14,511 nt of DNA, from contig JAHEFU010000053.1 in NCBI GenBank assembly GCA_024645305.1, positions 1-14,511 on the forward strand. Reading direction: 5' to 3'. A program made the translations under genes and the position numbers. Below, one piece after another: positions 7,806 through 14,511 of the stretch (the first letter of the stretch is position 1; every line of letters begins with the position of its first letter). The stretch is from Planctomycetales bacterium (GTDB lineage Bacteria; 4484-113; JAFGCY01). Below the pieces are notes generated by a model. That model made no database searches. It saw nothing but the letters and a program-made list of their open reading frames with translations, and was not told where the DNA came from.

Positions 7806-7882
7806 GTTGATCCTCTGAATCGGGCTTCATCACCCCTATGAGAGTACTGCTGATGCGGGATAGTTGCAAGGACGCCGGGGGT

Positions 7883-9091
7883 TCAAGCTCCCACTTTCAC
7901 GCTTGCACTGATGATCTCGCAGACACTGTCGATCTCCTCATCAGCGTGGTACCAGTGCGGACTGAGGCGCAGCTTGCCCTCACGCACGGAATGGATCACC
8001 TTCTGGCCCTTGAGCACATCGCTGAGTGAACTGCCATCCGGCAGGGTGAAGGAGAGGATCGCGCTGACATTTTCGCTGCGGTCGTAGTACAGGTCCAGTC
8101 CGCAGTCCCGCACGCAGTCGGCGATGCGTTCGGCAAAGCCAATGGCGCGTTCCTCCACTCGCTTTGGTCCGGCCTCGAGGAAGATCTCGCAGGCCCGGCG
8201 CAGGCCGAAAGCGGAGGGGAAGGGGACTGTGCCGAGGCTGAAGCGATTGGCATTGTGCTTGGGCTTTACACTGCGGTCGGTATAGCTCAAATGGTTCAGC
8301 TCCATGGCGAACCAGCCATCACTGCGCGGTGTGATCTGCTCAGGGTCGAGTTGAGGATCCACCCAGAGGAAACCGCTGGCCAGCGGAGCACAGAGCCACT
8401 TGGCACCATGCCCCGCAATGAAGTGCGCGCCTGTGGCCTTCACGTCGAGTGTCAGGGCACCCAGGCCCTGCATGCAGTCCACCGCGAACCAGCTGCCATT
8501 ATCGCGGCAGGCCTGGCCGATGGCTGCGAGGTCCATTGTGTAGCCGTGGAAGAAGTTCACCCAGCTCGTGGCGACTAGCCTGGTCTGCGCTGTGATGGCA
8601 TTCAGTATGTCGGCGGTCCTGACAATCCCGTCGCCCCGGCCACTCTCAACAGTGCGCAGTACTGCACCCCTGGATGTCAGTTCGCTCAGAGCCGTGTACA
8701 GGCTGGGGAAATCATCCGCCGGGCAGATCACCTCGTCGCCGGGATTGACCGGGATGGCCTGGAAGGCGCGCAGCAGGGCGGTATGTGTACTGGACAGCAG
8801 GCAGATTTCCGAGCGGTCCGTGGCGCAGATCAGTTCCCCCACACGCTGGCGGGAGAGCCGCCAGCCGTCGAACCAGGGATCCTGGTCCACGCTGTCAGCC
8901 ATCTGCTGCTGGGCCAGCTGTTCGTTGACAGCGGCGATCACCCAGTCCGAGAGCGGGCCGACGGAGGCATGGTTCAGGTACAGGAAGTTCTGGATGCTCG
9001 GCTGGCTGGCCCGGTAGCGCTCCAGGAAGCCGCTGAAATCGGCAGTCGGCTGGATCGCCGCCGCAGGCGGTGCTTCTTTGAAGAAAGGCAT
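7883..9091 (-). CDS. Class V aminotransferase-fold PLP enzyme (isopenicillin N epimerase/CefD-like)
   Basis: 402 residues, normal for fold-type I class V enzymes. Visible features: the N-terminal FLYLNHASVGPLSD motif (residues 36-48); SSTHTALL near 100 in the phosphate-binding region; cofactor Asp205 (AVD) with Gln208 three residues on; the PLP Schiff-base lysine Lys231 in GHGAKWLCAP; the GTVPFPS loop near 287; and Arg375 (LRLSPHWYHADEEID) for the substrate carboxylate. The HKWLCAP-type wording resembles isopenicillin N epimerase-like proteins more than SufS. The His normally before the lysine is Ala here. The reaction (epimerase, desulfurase, lyase or transaminase) cannot be fixed. Start ATG 9091 has no ribosome-binding site; a consensus TATAAT ends 6 nt before it, so the mRNA may be leaderless. 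It is upstream of DUF1800 (77 bp) and divergent from an exported propeller-like gene. Confidence 0.88.
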   Translation of the reverse strand: MPFFKEAPPAAAIQPTADFSGFLERYRASQPSIQNFLYLNHASVGPLSDWVIAAVNEQLAQQQMADSVDQDPWFDGWRLSRQRVGELICATDRSEICLLSSTHTALLRAFQAIPVNPGDEVICPADDFPSLYTALSELTSRGAVLRTVESGRGDGIVRTADILNAITAQTRLVATSWVNFFHGYTMDLAAIGQACRDNGSWFAVDCMQGLGALTLDVKATGAHFIAGHGAKWLCAPLASGFLWVDPQLDPEQITPRSDGWFAMELNHLSYTDRSVKPKHNANRFSLGTVPFPSAFGLRRACEIFLEAGPKRVEERAIGFAERIADCVRDCGLDLYYDRSENVSAILSFTLPDGSSLSDVLKGQKVIHSVREGKLRLSPHWYHADEEIDSVCEIISASVKVGA

Positions 9092-9097
9092 CCGACA

Positions 9098-9103
9098 ATT
9101 ATA
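9098..9103 (-). promoter_or_regulatory. Consensus -10 box for the aminotransferase-fold gene
   Basis: The minus strand reads TATAAT-TGTCGG-ATG, so a perfect -10 box is placed to start transcription at or next to the A of the start codon (9091). No good -35 is visible at 15-19 bp spacing. This predicts a leaderless transcript. Confidence 0.5.
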
Positions 9104-9120
9104 TGAGCCGTGTCATCAGG

Positions 9121-9149
9121 TTGACGCCGCGTATCAACTATGATTTGAT
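9121..9149 (+). promoter_or_regulatory. Weak candidate promoter for the propeller-like gene at 9160
   Basis: TTGACG (9121-9126, 5 of 6 to the -35) is followed after 17 bp by TTTGAT (9144-9149, only 3 of 6 to the -10). Transcription would start near 9156, giving an almost leaderless message for ATG 9160, which has no ribosome-binding site. The -10 match is poor. Confidence 0.25.
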
Positions 9150-9159
9150 CTTGCTCCAC

Positions 9160-10212
9160 ATGAAGTACCACCCAAGCATCCTGCTGTGCCTGCTGTTGCT
9201 CTGGCTTACCCCGGCCATGGGCTTGGCCGGGCAGCTTGTCCTGCCGCTGCCGGCAGAGCTGTCTGTGATTGACATGCGCTGGCGCAACACGGATGAACTG
9301 GTCCTGCTGGCGCAGCAGGACGGCGAAATCAGGCTGAGCATCCTCGCCACGCAGGCTGGGGAGTTGCGCGAACTGACCCTGCCGCGCAGCCTGCAGCGTG
9401 CCGCTGGTGCTGACAGCCAGTTCAGCTACAGCCTGGCACCGCTTGGCAATGCCCTGGCGGTCGTGGAACGCAGTGAGCGGCTGGTGGGTGCCAGCCGGCT
9501 GTCGGTATTCCGGATTGACAGCGCTGCCGTCACGGCAATTTCAACCTACCGCATACCGATGGAATTCTGGCCGGGGGCAGTCTGCTGGGATGAGGCGGGG
9601 GACAACCTGTTTGTGGCGGCCCGCCCCTATCTGCAGGCCGGGCAGCCGGTCAGTCTGGCCGTGTTCCGGCTGGCGGACACAGAGTTCATTCCGCTGCTGG
9701 AAAAGTCAGGTATGGACATTATCAGGCAGCTGGCCTTCCTGCCGTCCAGCGGGGAACTGGCGGTGCTGTGCGGGGGACTGCAGGGCAGTTATCCGGCGGA
9801 TGAAATGGTGGTGCTGGTCAGTCCCGTGGGTAACACCACCCGGATCGTGCATGCCAGGGCCGGCAATGCCGCAATGCAGTTGCTTGACAACGGTTCGCTG
9901 TTGCTGGAGGAAGAAGCGGCCGGAGAATCTCAGACCTGGCTCAAGGAACCGGGAGCTGACGGTTTCCGGCTGCTGGAGGGGCAGGGACTGCCGGCCTGGG
10001 GCTGCCGTGCCAGCCGGGATGGCAGCTGGCTGGCTGGTTTGCAGGGCCGGGGGTCACGCAGTGAACTGGTACTGCAGACTGCTGACGGCGGCCGGGCGCT
10101 GGCAACCGGCCTCGACTGCAGCCAGTGGCGCTTCTGCCACGATGGCAGCAGCCTGGCGGTACTTGTGCCGGCTGGCAACTTGCTGCATATCCTGCCAACC
10201 AACGGGGACTGA
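9160..10212 (+). CDS. Exported beta-propeller-like protein of unknown function
   Basis: About 350 residues. I chose ATG 9160 over the in-frame ATG at 9103 because it opens a textbook signal peptide: Met-Lys, a Leu-rich core (ILLCLLLLWL) and a likely SPase I site after GLA near residue 23. The mature part repeats a blade-like pattern of beta strands ending in hydrophobic motifs (DELVLLAQQDGEIRLSIL, GNALAVVERSERL, GELAVLCGG, GSWLAGLQGRG, GSSLAVLVPAG), suggestive of a TolB/WD40-type propeller, but I recognise no named family. Periplasmic or secreted location is inferred. It is divergent from the aminotransferase-fold gene with only 68 bp between starts, and converges on the Met-rich protein gene across 14 bp. 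A second exported propeller-like protein is encoded at 12229-13458, but I see no close similarity between them. Confidence 0.72.
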   Translation: MKYHPSILLCLLLLWLTPAMGLAGQLVLPLPAELSVIDMRWRNTDELVLLAQQDGEIRLSILATQAGELRELTLPRSLQRAAGADSQFSYSLAPLGNALAVVERSERLVGASRLSVFRIDSAAVTAISTYRIPMEFWPGAVCWDEAGDNLFVAARPYLQAGQPVSLAVFRLADTEFIPLLEKSGMDIIRQLAFLPSSGELAVLCGGLQGSYPADEMVVLVSPVGNTTRIVHARAGNAAMQLLDNGSLLLEEEAAGESQTWLKEPGADGFRLLEGQGLPAWGCRASRDGSWLAGLQGRGSRSELVLQTADGGRALATGLDCSQWRFCHDGSSLAVLVPAGNLLHILPTNGD

Positions 10213-10226
10213 GGAGCGGGCCAGGC

Positions 10227-11243
10227 TTAGCTGCTGCCCTTACCCGATATCTTTGCCCCGTCTTCCTTCACATTGTAGTTGTCATCCGCATCCAGGCCAT
10301 CCATCACCTTGTTGAACTCGGCCATCTGCTCCTGCATGTACTGTTCCTGCGTGATGATCTCGTAGTCATCAGGGACGGCGAAGGTGTCCCCGTCATCCTC
10401 CCAGTTGAAGATGCTGTCAAGTTCCATGGTGGTGCTCATGCCCATCAGGCTCATGTTCATCCGCATCATCACGTCAAGCTCATCGGAGAACCACAGCTCG
10501 CCGGAGATGTCACCCATCATCGCCATGATTCCGGCCAGCAGGCCGCCGAGCTCCTCCATGCCTTCCATGCCTTCAGCATCAGCTGAGTCGCCTGAGTCAT
10601 CACCGAAGAGGGCGGACATGTCGGGCATGCCCTCCATACCTTCCATTCCGGCCATCATGGCCTGCATGTCCATGATGAAGGACACACCCTTGACGGAAAC
10701 ACCGTTGATGGTGGCTGGTGCCAGTTCCGTGACCTGCATGCCCTCTGTTTCCTGCAGGGAGCTGATCATGGACTGGTAATCGCGGATCATCCGGTCCGGC
10801 TGCATGTCCGGGATCGGGTCATCGCCAGCTGCAGAACTGCCAGGCACTGCGTTGTCATACTGCACCGCGCGCTTCTCGGCATGCAGCAGCTGGTAGGAAG
10901 TGCCTGATTCGCCGAAGATGATGAAGCTTTCCACCATGTCACCGGTCTGCAGGCCAGTGGTATCTCCTGTATGGGCCATTTCCGGGTCATAGAACATATC
11001 CACCCGTGTGAAGACATCATGCCAGTAGACCTTGCCATGCACGAGTGTCATATCCGACAGGGCTTCGAGGTCCCCTGCCTGTGTGTCACCGGACTGCTCG
11101 CCAAACATGGCGGCCATGTCCCCAAATGCTGATTGATCCATGCTGATGGACATCGTGTAATCAGCCTGGTGACCGGCTGTTGCCGTGGTGGCTGCTACCA
11201 GCAACATGCAGAAAGTGAGAACAATGGTTTTCATGCTCAGCAT
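10227..11243 (-). CDS. Exported Met-rich acidic protein, function unknown (resembles DUF4412-type proteins)
   Basis: 338 residues. A signal peptide (MKTIVLTFCMLLVAATTATA) ends at a likely SPase I site, ATA-G, near residue 23. About 38 of 338 residues are Met, and residues 191-273 hold some 20 Met in 83 residues, including two EGMEGM runs and the stretch MMRMNMSLMGM. The low-complexity part is also rich in Asp, Glu and Gly. Flanking regions look like folded beta structure (KVYWHDVFTRVDMFYDPE; ELWFSDELDVMMRM; FAVPDDYEIIT), reminiscent of DUF4412/LolA-like periplasmic proteins that pair a MRM-type strand with a C-terminal VPxxY motif; this assignment is tentative. Met clusters can bind Cu(I), but no adjacent metal gene supports that. 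GGAGG lies 4 nt before ATG 11243; MKT at 11234 is an alternative start. A GC hairpin (11260-11278) precedes the ribosome-binding site. Confidence 0.75.
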   Translation of the reverse strand: MLSMKTIVLTFCMLLVAATTATAGHQADYTMSISMDQSAFGDMAAMFGEQSGDTQAGDLEALSDMTLVHGKVYWHDVFTRVDMFYDPEMAHTGDTTGLQTGDMVESFIIFGESGTSYQLLHAEKRAVQYDNAVPGSSAAGDDPIPDMQPDRMIRDYQSMISSLQETEGMQVTELAPATINGVSVKGVSFIMDMQAMMAGMEGMEGMPDMSALFGDDSGDSADAEGMEGMEELGGLLAGIMAMMGDISGELWFSDELDVMMRMNMSLMGMSTTMELDSIFNWEDDGDTFAVPDDYEIITQEQYMQEQMAEFNKVMDGLDADDNYNVKEDGAKISGKGSS

Positions 11244-11259
11244 GATTCCTCCAGAATTG

Positions 11260-11278
11260 GCCGGGGACAGACCCCGGC
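11260..11278 (-). promoter_or_regulatory. GC-rich hairpin just upstream of the Met-rich gene's ribosome-binding site
   Basis: GCCGGGG (11260-11266) and CCCCGGC (11272-11278) form a perfect 7-bp stem with a 5-nt loop. On the minus strand it is 8 nt from the GGAGG and has no T-tract after it. It may be a 5' leader stabiliser or a weak terminator for the upstream inositol-phosphatase-like gene. Confidence 0.45.
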
Positions 11279-11317
11279 AGCTATTGAAAGTAGGTTTATC
11301 CAGTCAGTGAAGAATAC

Positions 11318-11323
11318 ATTATG
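11318..11323 (-). promoter_or_regulatory. Possible -10 box for the Met-rich gene
   Basis: CATAAT on the minus strand matches TATAAT at 5 of 6 positions in the 130-bp gap before the Met-rich gene. No convincing -35 is seen, so this is only a suggestion that the gene has its own promoter. A second small inverted repeat, CAGGCAG/CTGCCTG, lies at 11340-11355. Confidence 0.2.
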
Positions 11324-11373
11324 GCTGGCTGGGAAGTTTCAGGCAGACCTGCCTGGAAGGTGGCGATGCGCGG

Positions 11374-12195
11374 TCAGTCAACCGGTCGCAGCACGCTGCG
11401 CATCAGTTCCATCAGGTCCTGGCGGCTGGCCACAAGCAGGTCATCATCACCGGGGGTGTACTGTTCCCCGTTGATCTGTTCGCAGAAACCCCCGGCCTCC
11501 GTGACCAGCAGGATCCCTGCCGCGCTGTCCCAGGTACGCAGCTTGAGTTCCCACATCCCGTCGAAGGTCCCGTCGGCGACGAGTGCCAGATCCACGGCGG
11601 CGCTGCCCAGCCGGCGGATCTTGTGGAAGTGGGTCTGCATGCGCACGAAGTTGTGGATGTTCTTCTGTCCGTCGGGTCCCTTGATGTCATAGGGGAAGCC
11701 CGTTGCCAGCATCGCGTTGAGCAGATTTCCCCCGGGGGGGTGGGACCTGACCGTAACGCCCACACCGTTGCAGGTGGTACCCATGCCGCGGGCGGCTGAC
11801 CAGGTGTTGCGCAGCTCAGGGGAGTGCACCACTCCGATCAGGGGCTGGAGATTCTCGTCGGTCAGGGCGATGGAGACGGCCCAGATCTGCAGTCCGCTGA
11901 GGAAGTTCGAGGTGCCATCCAGCGGATCAACCACCCAGTTGAGCTCCTGGCGCGGGGTGTCCGGGTTAAAGGACTCCTCGCCGATGAAGCCTGCGGCGGG
12001 CAGCAGGGCGGCCAGCCGTTCGCGGATCAGGTCCTCCGCATTGGTGTCGGCCTCGCTGACCATGTCTGCAGCGCTGGTCTTCGTCTGGATCTCCACGTCA
12101 TCCAGGCGCTGGAAGTAACCCTCCAGTAGCCGGCCCGCATCCGCAGCAACGCGGGTGACGGAAGATGTCAACGTATGAAGATTGAGTCCGGACAC
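11374..12195 (-). CDS. Inositol monophosphatase family phosphatase
   Basis: 273 residues, the usual length of the IMPase/SuhB/CysQ superfamily. All metal-site motifs are present: GEES (Glu73-Glu74), WVVDPLDGTSNF (Asp90, Asp93, Thr95) and WDSAAG (Asp213). These Mg2+-dependent enzymes hydrolyse inositol phosphates, 3'-phosphoadenosine phosphate, histidinol phosphate or related sugars; sequence alone does not decide which. It is cytoplasmic, with no signal. The GTG start at 12195 lacks a strong ribosome-binding site. An upstream ATG at 12203 is out of frame. The gene follows the exported propeller-like gene by 33 bp in the same frame, separated only by that gene's TGA, so the two are probably cotranscribed. 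A C7G5 tract at 11729-11740 (minus strand), encoding HPPGG, is a slippage-prone spot. Confidence 0.93.
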   Translation of the reverse strand: MSGLNLHTLTSSVTRVAADAGRLLEGYFQRLDDVEIQTKTSAADMVSEADTNAEDLIRERLAALLPAAGFIGEESFNPDTPRQELNWVVDPLDGTSNFLSGLQIWAVSIALTDENLQPLIGVVHSPELRNTWSAARGMGTTCNGVGVTVRSHPPGGNLLNAMLATGFPYDIKGPDGQKNIHNFVRMQTHFHKIRRLGSAAVDLALVADGTFDGMWELKLRTWDSAAGILLVTEAGGFCEQINGEQYTPGDDDLLVASRQDLMELMRSVLRPVD

Positions 12196-12228
12196 GGGCG
12201 CATGATAGCACCCGGGCTGAGTGGATTC

Positions 12229-13458
12229 TCAGAAGGGCAGGAGATTCTCCAGCCAGCCGCCGCCGGATTTGCGCGGTGGAGTGGACAGGCAGCCCAGCCA
12301 GGTGATGTCGGACACGCCGCTGAGCTGGATGCGGTTGATGGTCTTCAGCTGCGGGTCCAGCGGGACCACGAAGAGGATCGGATCACTGTCGGACTCGGTG
12401 ACGAACACAAGGGCATCATTGTCAGGGGAGATGTCCCAGAAGGCGATCTTGAACTTGGCACTGAACAGCACCCGGCTCTGGCCGGTTTCGAGGTCGATCA
12501 GGATGAAGCGGTCCTCGACGGTCGAGCTTTCCTTGGCAATCACCTGCATGCCCTCGCGGGCCCACTTGAAGAGCGGCTTGACGAGTACGAGACCCGGAAC
12601 CTGGTGGAAGCTGCCGTCCTCTATGTTGTAGTATCCGATGGAGGACTCGGCTCCCTGGCTGACGGTCACCAGGACATGGTTGCCATCCGGACTGACAACC
12701 ACGTTGTCAGCCCCGGGGAACTCTACGCGCGATCCCATCGTGCCGTCCTTCATGTTCAGCAGCTTGAGTACGGGGTAGTCCCGCGTGCTGAGCGGGTCGT
12801 TGATCCACATCATGGGATTCTTCTCAGGCAGCAGTCCGTAGAGCATGAAGCGGTTGCCTTCCGCCGGGATCTTGCCCTTCTCGTCCTTCTTCAGGTTCAG
12901 GCCGAAGATCTGGTTGACTTCGGCGGGTTCATTGACGCAGTAGTAGACCACGTTCTCATCCTGCTTGTCGAACACCGCCTGGAAGTTGGAGTGCAGCGGG
13001 AACTCGCTGATCAGGTTGATGTCGCCCTGTTTCATGTTCAGGCTGACGGCGGCCTCGCGGTAGCGTGAGCCGCTGGAGCCCTCCACCGCGCTGGATGGGG
13101 CAATCCCCACGACCCAGTCTCCGTTCGTTGAATTGGCAACGATGCGCGCCGGGAAGTTCTTGGCATAGACACCGATGCCCCCGTTGGCCGGGTTGATCAG
13201 GATCAGGGGTGACTTGATCTGTGTGACGGAACCGGTTTCCGTGGTGATTTCCTTCAGGAAGGTGCCGATTATCCCGATCTGGAAGCTGAAGTCCATCGGG
13301 ATGTACTGGGCGATGGCCGCCCTGCCGGACTGGACTTCCTCAAGCGTGGGGATCCGCGGAGGCGTGTCCGTCTCAGACTGCTCGCTCTGGGCAGGCACGA
13401 AAGTACTGAGCAGGAGCAGGAAGAACAGGGCCAGGGTACTGCGTGCGATGATTTTCAT
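12229..13458 (-). CDS. Exported propeller-like protein of unknown function
   Basis: About 409 residues from ATG 13458; an in-frame TTG at 13470 would add only four residues and lies too close to the GAGG. The N-terminus MKIIARSTLALFFLLLLST is a signal peptide, with likely cleavage at VPA-Q near residue 24. The body shows repeated strand motifs of a TolB/WD40-like propeller, such as NVVVSPDGNHVLVTVSQG, RFILIDLETGQSRVLF, WDISPDNDALVFVTESD and PLDPQLKTINRIQLS. No named family is recognised. The GAGG ribosome-binding site overlaps the TGA of the GGDEF gene, which indicates translational coupling. It probably acts in the periplasm, or outside the cell, perhaps as a sensor or scaffold linked to the GGDEF regulator, which is inference. 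An IMPase-like gene follows after 33 bp. Confidence 0.78.
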   Translation of the reverse strand: MKIIARSTLALFFLLLLSTFVPAQSEQSETDTPPRIPTLEEVQSGRAAIAQYIPMDFSFQIGIIGTFLKEITTETGSVTQIKSPLILINPANGGIGVYAKNFPARIVANSTNGDWVVGIAPSSAVEGSSGSRYREAAVSLNMKQGDINLISEFPLHSNFQAVFDKQDENVVYYCVNEPAEVNQIFGLNLKKDEKGKIPAEGNRFMLYGLLPEKNPMMWINDPLSTRDYPVLKLLNMKDGTMGSRVEFPGADNVVVSPDGNHVLVTVSQGAESSIGYYNIEDGSFHQVPGLVLVKPLFKWAREGMQVIAKESSTVEDRFILIDLETGQSRVLFSAKFKIAFWDISPDNDALVFVTESDSDPILFVVPLDPQLKTINRIQLSGVSDITWLGCLSTPPRKSGGGWLENLLPF

Positions 13459-13472
13459 TATTGCCGTCAACC

Positions 13473-14510
13473 TCAGCTTTCATTATCGGTGTCGCGCATC
13501 ATGAGGTTAATAACATAACTGTAACCCACGACCTGATTGCGGCCATTGCGCTTCGAGAAGAACAGGGCCGTATCCGCAAACTCGATGAACTGGGCGAGAT
13601 TGGCGGGTTTGTGATCCAGGTAGCTTGACACGCCGATAGAGACGGTGACCTTGATGAAAACGTTTGTATTACTGATGAAAAAGCTGTTGTTTTCCACGAA
13701 ACGCCGCAGCCGGTTAGCAAGTAATTCCGCATTCTTGGTGTGGGTTTCAGGCAGCACCACCACAAAACGCTCGCCGCTGTACCGTGAAACGAAGTCAGTC
13801 GTGCGGACGTTTTCCATGATGATCGCGCTGATTTCCCTGAGCAGCATGTCACCGGTCTCGAAGTCGTAGGTTTCGTTCACATCACGGAAGTGATCCACAT
13901 CCACGATCAGCAGGCACAGGGGCACGCTGTAGCGGCTGGCGCGGTCAAATTCGCGCTCCATCATCTTGTAGAACTGCCGTTCGTTGTAGAGTCCGGTCAG
14001 GCCGTCAAGGGTCTGCATTTCCTGGTTCTGCATCATCAGGAGGCTCTTCTTGATGTGCAGCATCAGGTGGTGTGACAGGATTGAGAACAGCTTCAGCAGG
14101 CGCCGGTTCTCCATGGTCTTGCGGTCGGAACTGATTGATACAAGGGCAAAGAGGTCGTTGTCAATGAAGATCGGGAATGTCTCACTGCTGCCACAGCGCA
14201 GCTCATCCGGGCAGTCTCCCTCGAATTTCACGAGCTCGCGGCCGACGAGCGATGTCCTGTCGTCGTCAATTCCGATCGTGCGGCTGTGGCGGCGTTCCCA
14301 CTGGCTGCAGAGGTTGCCGAACTCGCGCTCCAGTTCCGAGTAATGCAGTGGGCGCTGCACAATGATGCTGCCCTGCTGCTCGTTCCTCAGGGAATCGTGG
14401 ATCACGAGCATGGCGTCCATGGGCAGCAGTGATCCGGCTATCTCGCAGAAATTGGAGAACATGTTCTTAGTATCAAGGCTGTGATCCAGCTTCTCCACGA
14501 GCCGAAGAAG
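13473..14510 (-). CDS. GGDEF-domain regulator with GAF-like N-terminus, 5' end open at window edge
   Basis: The frame stays open to the window end, so the GTG at 14498 may not be the start and the protein may be longer; numbering here is from that GTG (341 residues). Residues about 10-155 look like a GAF-type sensory domain. LDGLTGLYNERQF (164-176) opens the GGDEF domain. Retained residues: Asp200 and Asp202 (DVDHF), Asn208, and the RTTD inhibitory site (232-235) exactly five residues before the motif. The GGDEF motif itself is SGERF (241-245): the third position is acidic, but the first is Ser and the fourth is Arg where active enzymes have Glu. The usual GH of NDxxGH is DF. It may be a weak cyclase, or a c-di-GMP binding protein. 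It precedes and probably couples to the propeller-like gene. Confidence 0.88.
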   Translation of the reverse strand, partial: LLRLVEKLDHSLDTKNMFSNFCEIAGSLLPMDAMLVIHDSLRNEQQGSIIVQRPLHYSELEREFGNLCSQWERRHSRTIGIDDDRTSLVGRELVKFEGDCPDELRCGSSETFPIFIDNDLFALVSISSDRKTMENRRLLKLFSILSHHLMLHIKKSLLMMQNQEMQTLDGLTGLYNERQFYKMMEREFDRASRYSVPLCLLIVDVDHFRDVNETYDFETGDMLLREISAIIMENVRTTDFVSRYSGERFVVVLPETHTKNAELLANRLRRFVENNSFFISNTNVFIKVTVSIGVSSYLDHKPANLAQFIEFADTALFFSKRNGRNQVVGYSYVINLMMRDTDNES

Positions 14511-14511
14511 G

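Noticed and set aside
7842..7870. Promoter-like TTGCAA-17-TACTCT before DUF1800 (minus strand)
   Set aside because: The -35 matches 4 of 6 and the -10 only 3 of 6; too weak to claim a separate promoter.
9103..9159. ATG 9103 as start of the exported propeller-like protein
   Set aside because: It would place 19 residues before a textbook signal peptide, and the codon overlaps the TATAAT of the divergent gene.
10213..10226. Terminator between the convergent propeller-like and Met-rich genes
   Set aside because: Only 14 bp separate the stops, and I see neither a stem nor a T-tract.
12175..13068. A 297-residue plus-strand frame opposite the propeller and IMPase genes
   Set aside because: Antisense to two genes with signal-peptide and catalytic-motif support; the sequence is rich in His/Val/Glu, as expected of a mirror frame.

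Overview
The window looks like a chromosomal stretch of a GC-rich, free-living Gram-negative bacterium. The supports are purine-rich Shine-Dalgarno sites, a Tat signal, a lipobox, SPase I signal peptides, a GGDEF regulator, a MATE exporter and the DUF1800/DUF1501 pair. The mix (UnbV/ASPIC-VCBS proteins, DUF1501/DUF1800, many exported proteins) fits an environmental, perhaps marine, gammaproteobacterium, but this is an impression and not a phylogenetic result. I see no rRNA, tRNA, CRISPR array, transposase, integrase or phage gene.

Layout. Positions 3-2324 (+) hold the 3' part of a large exported VCBS/UnbV protein that starts before the window. Positions 2598-3191 (+) hold the N-terminal lipoprotein end of a second VCBS protein, cut off where it meets a convergent glutaredoxin gene (3139-3405, -). 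A MATE exporter (3518-4957, +) diverges from the glutaredoxin. Positions 5009-9091 (-) carry a class V aminotransferase-fold enzyme, a DUF1800 protein and a Tat-exported DUF1501 protein, in that transcriptional order. A secreted propeller-like protein (9160-10212, +) diverges from the aminotransferase. From 14510 down to 10227 (-) run a GGDEF regulator (open at the window edge), a secreted propeller-like protein, an inositol-monophosphatase-family enzyme and an exported Met-rich acidic protein.

How they may work together. DUF1800 and DUF1501 are a recurrent pair of unknown function and are probably cotranscribed here. The aminotransferase-fold gene upstream may share the transcript. The GGDEF gene and the propeller gene are 14 bp apart, with the ribosome-binding site of the second overlapping the stop of the first, so they are probably translationally coupled. 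At least six proteins have a visible export signal or belong to families normally exported, so much of the window concerns the cell envelope.

Most notable observations: the broken UnbV/VCBS paralog and its junction; a GGDEF domain with an altered active-site motif (SGERF) but an intact RxxD inhibitory-site motif; an unusual Met-rich acidic exported protein with a GC hairpin just before its ribosome-binding site; three perfect hairpins in the DUF1800-DUF1501 spacer; and a probable leaderless start for the aminotransferase-fold gene. None of these alone proves a new system.
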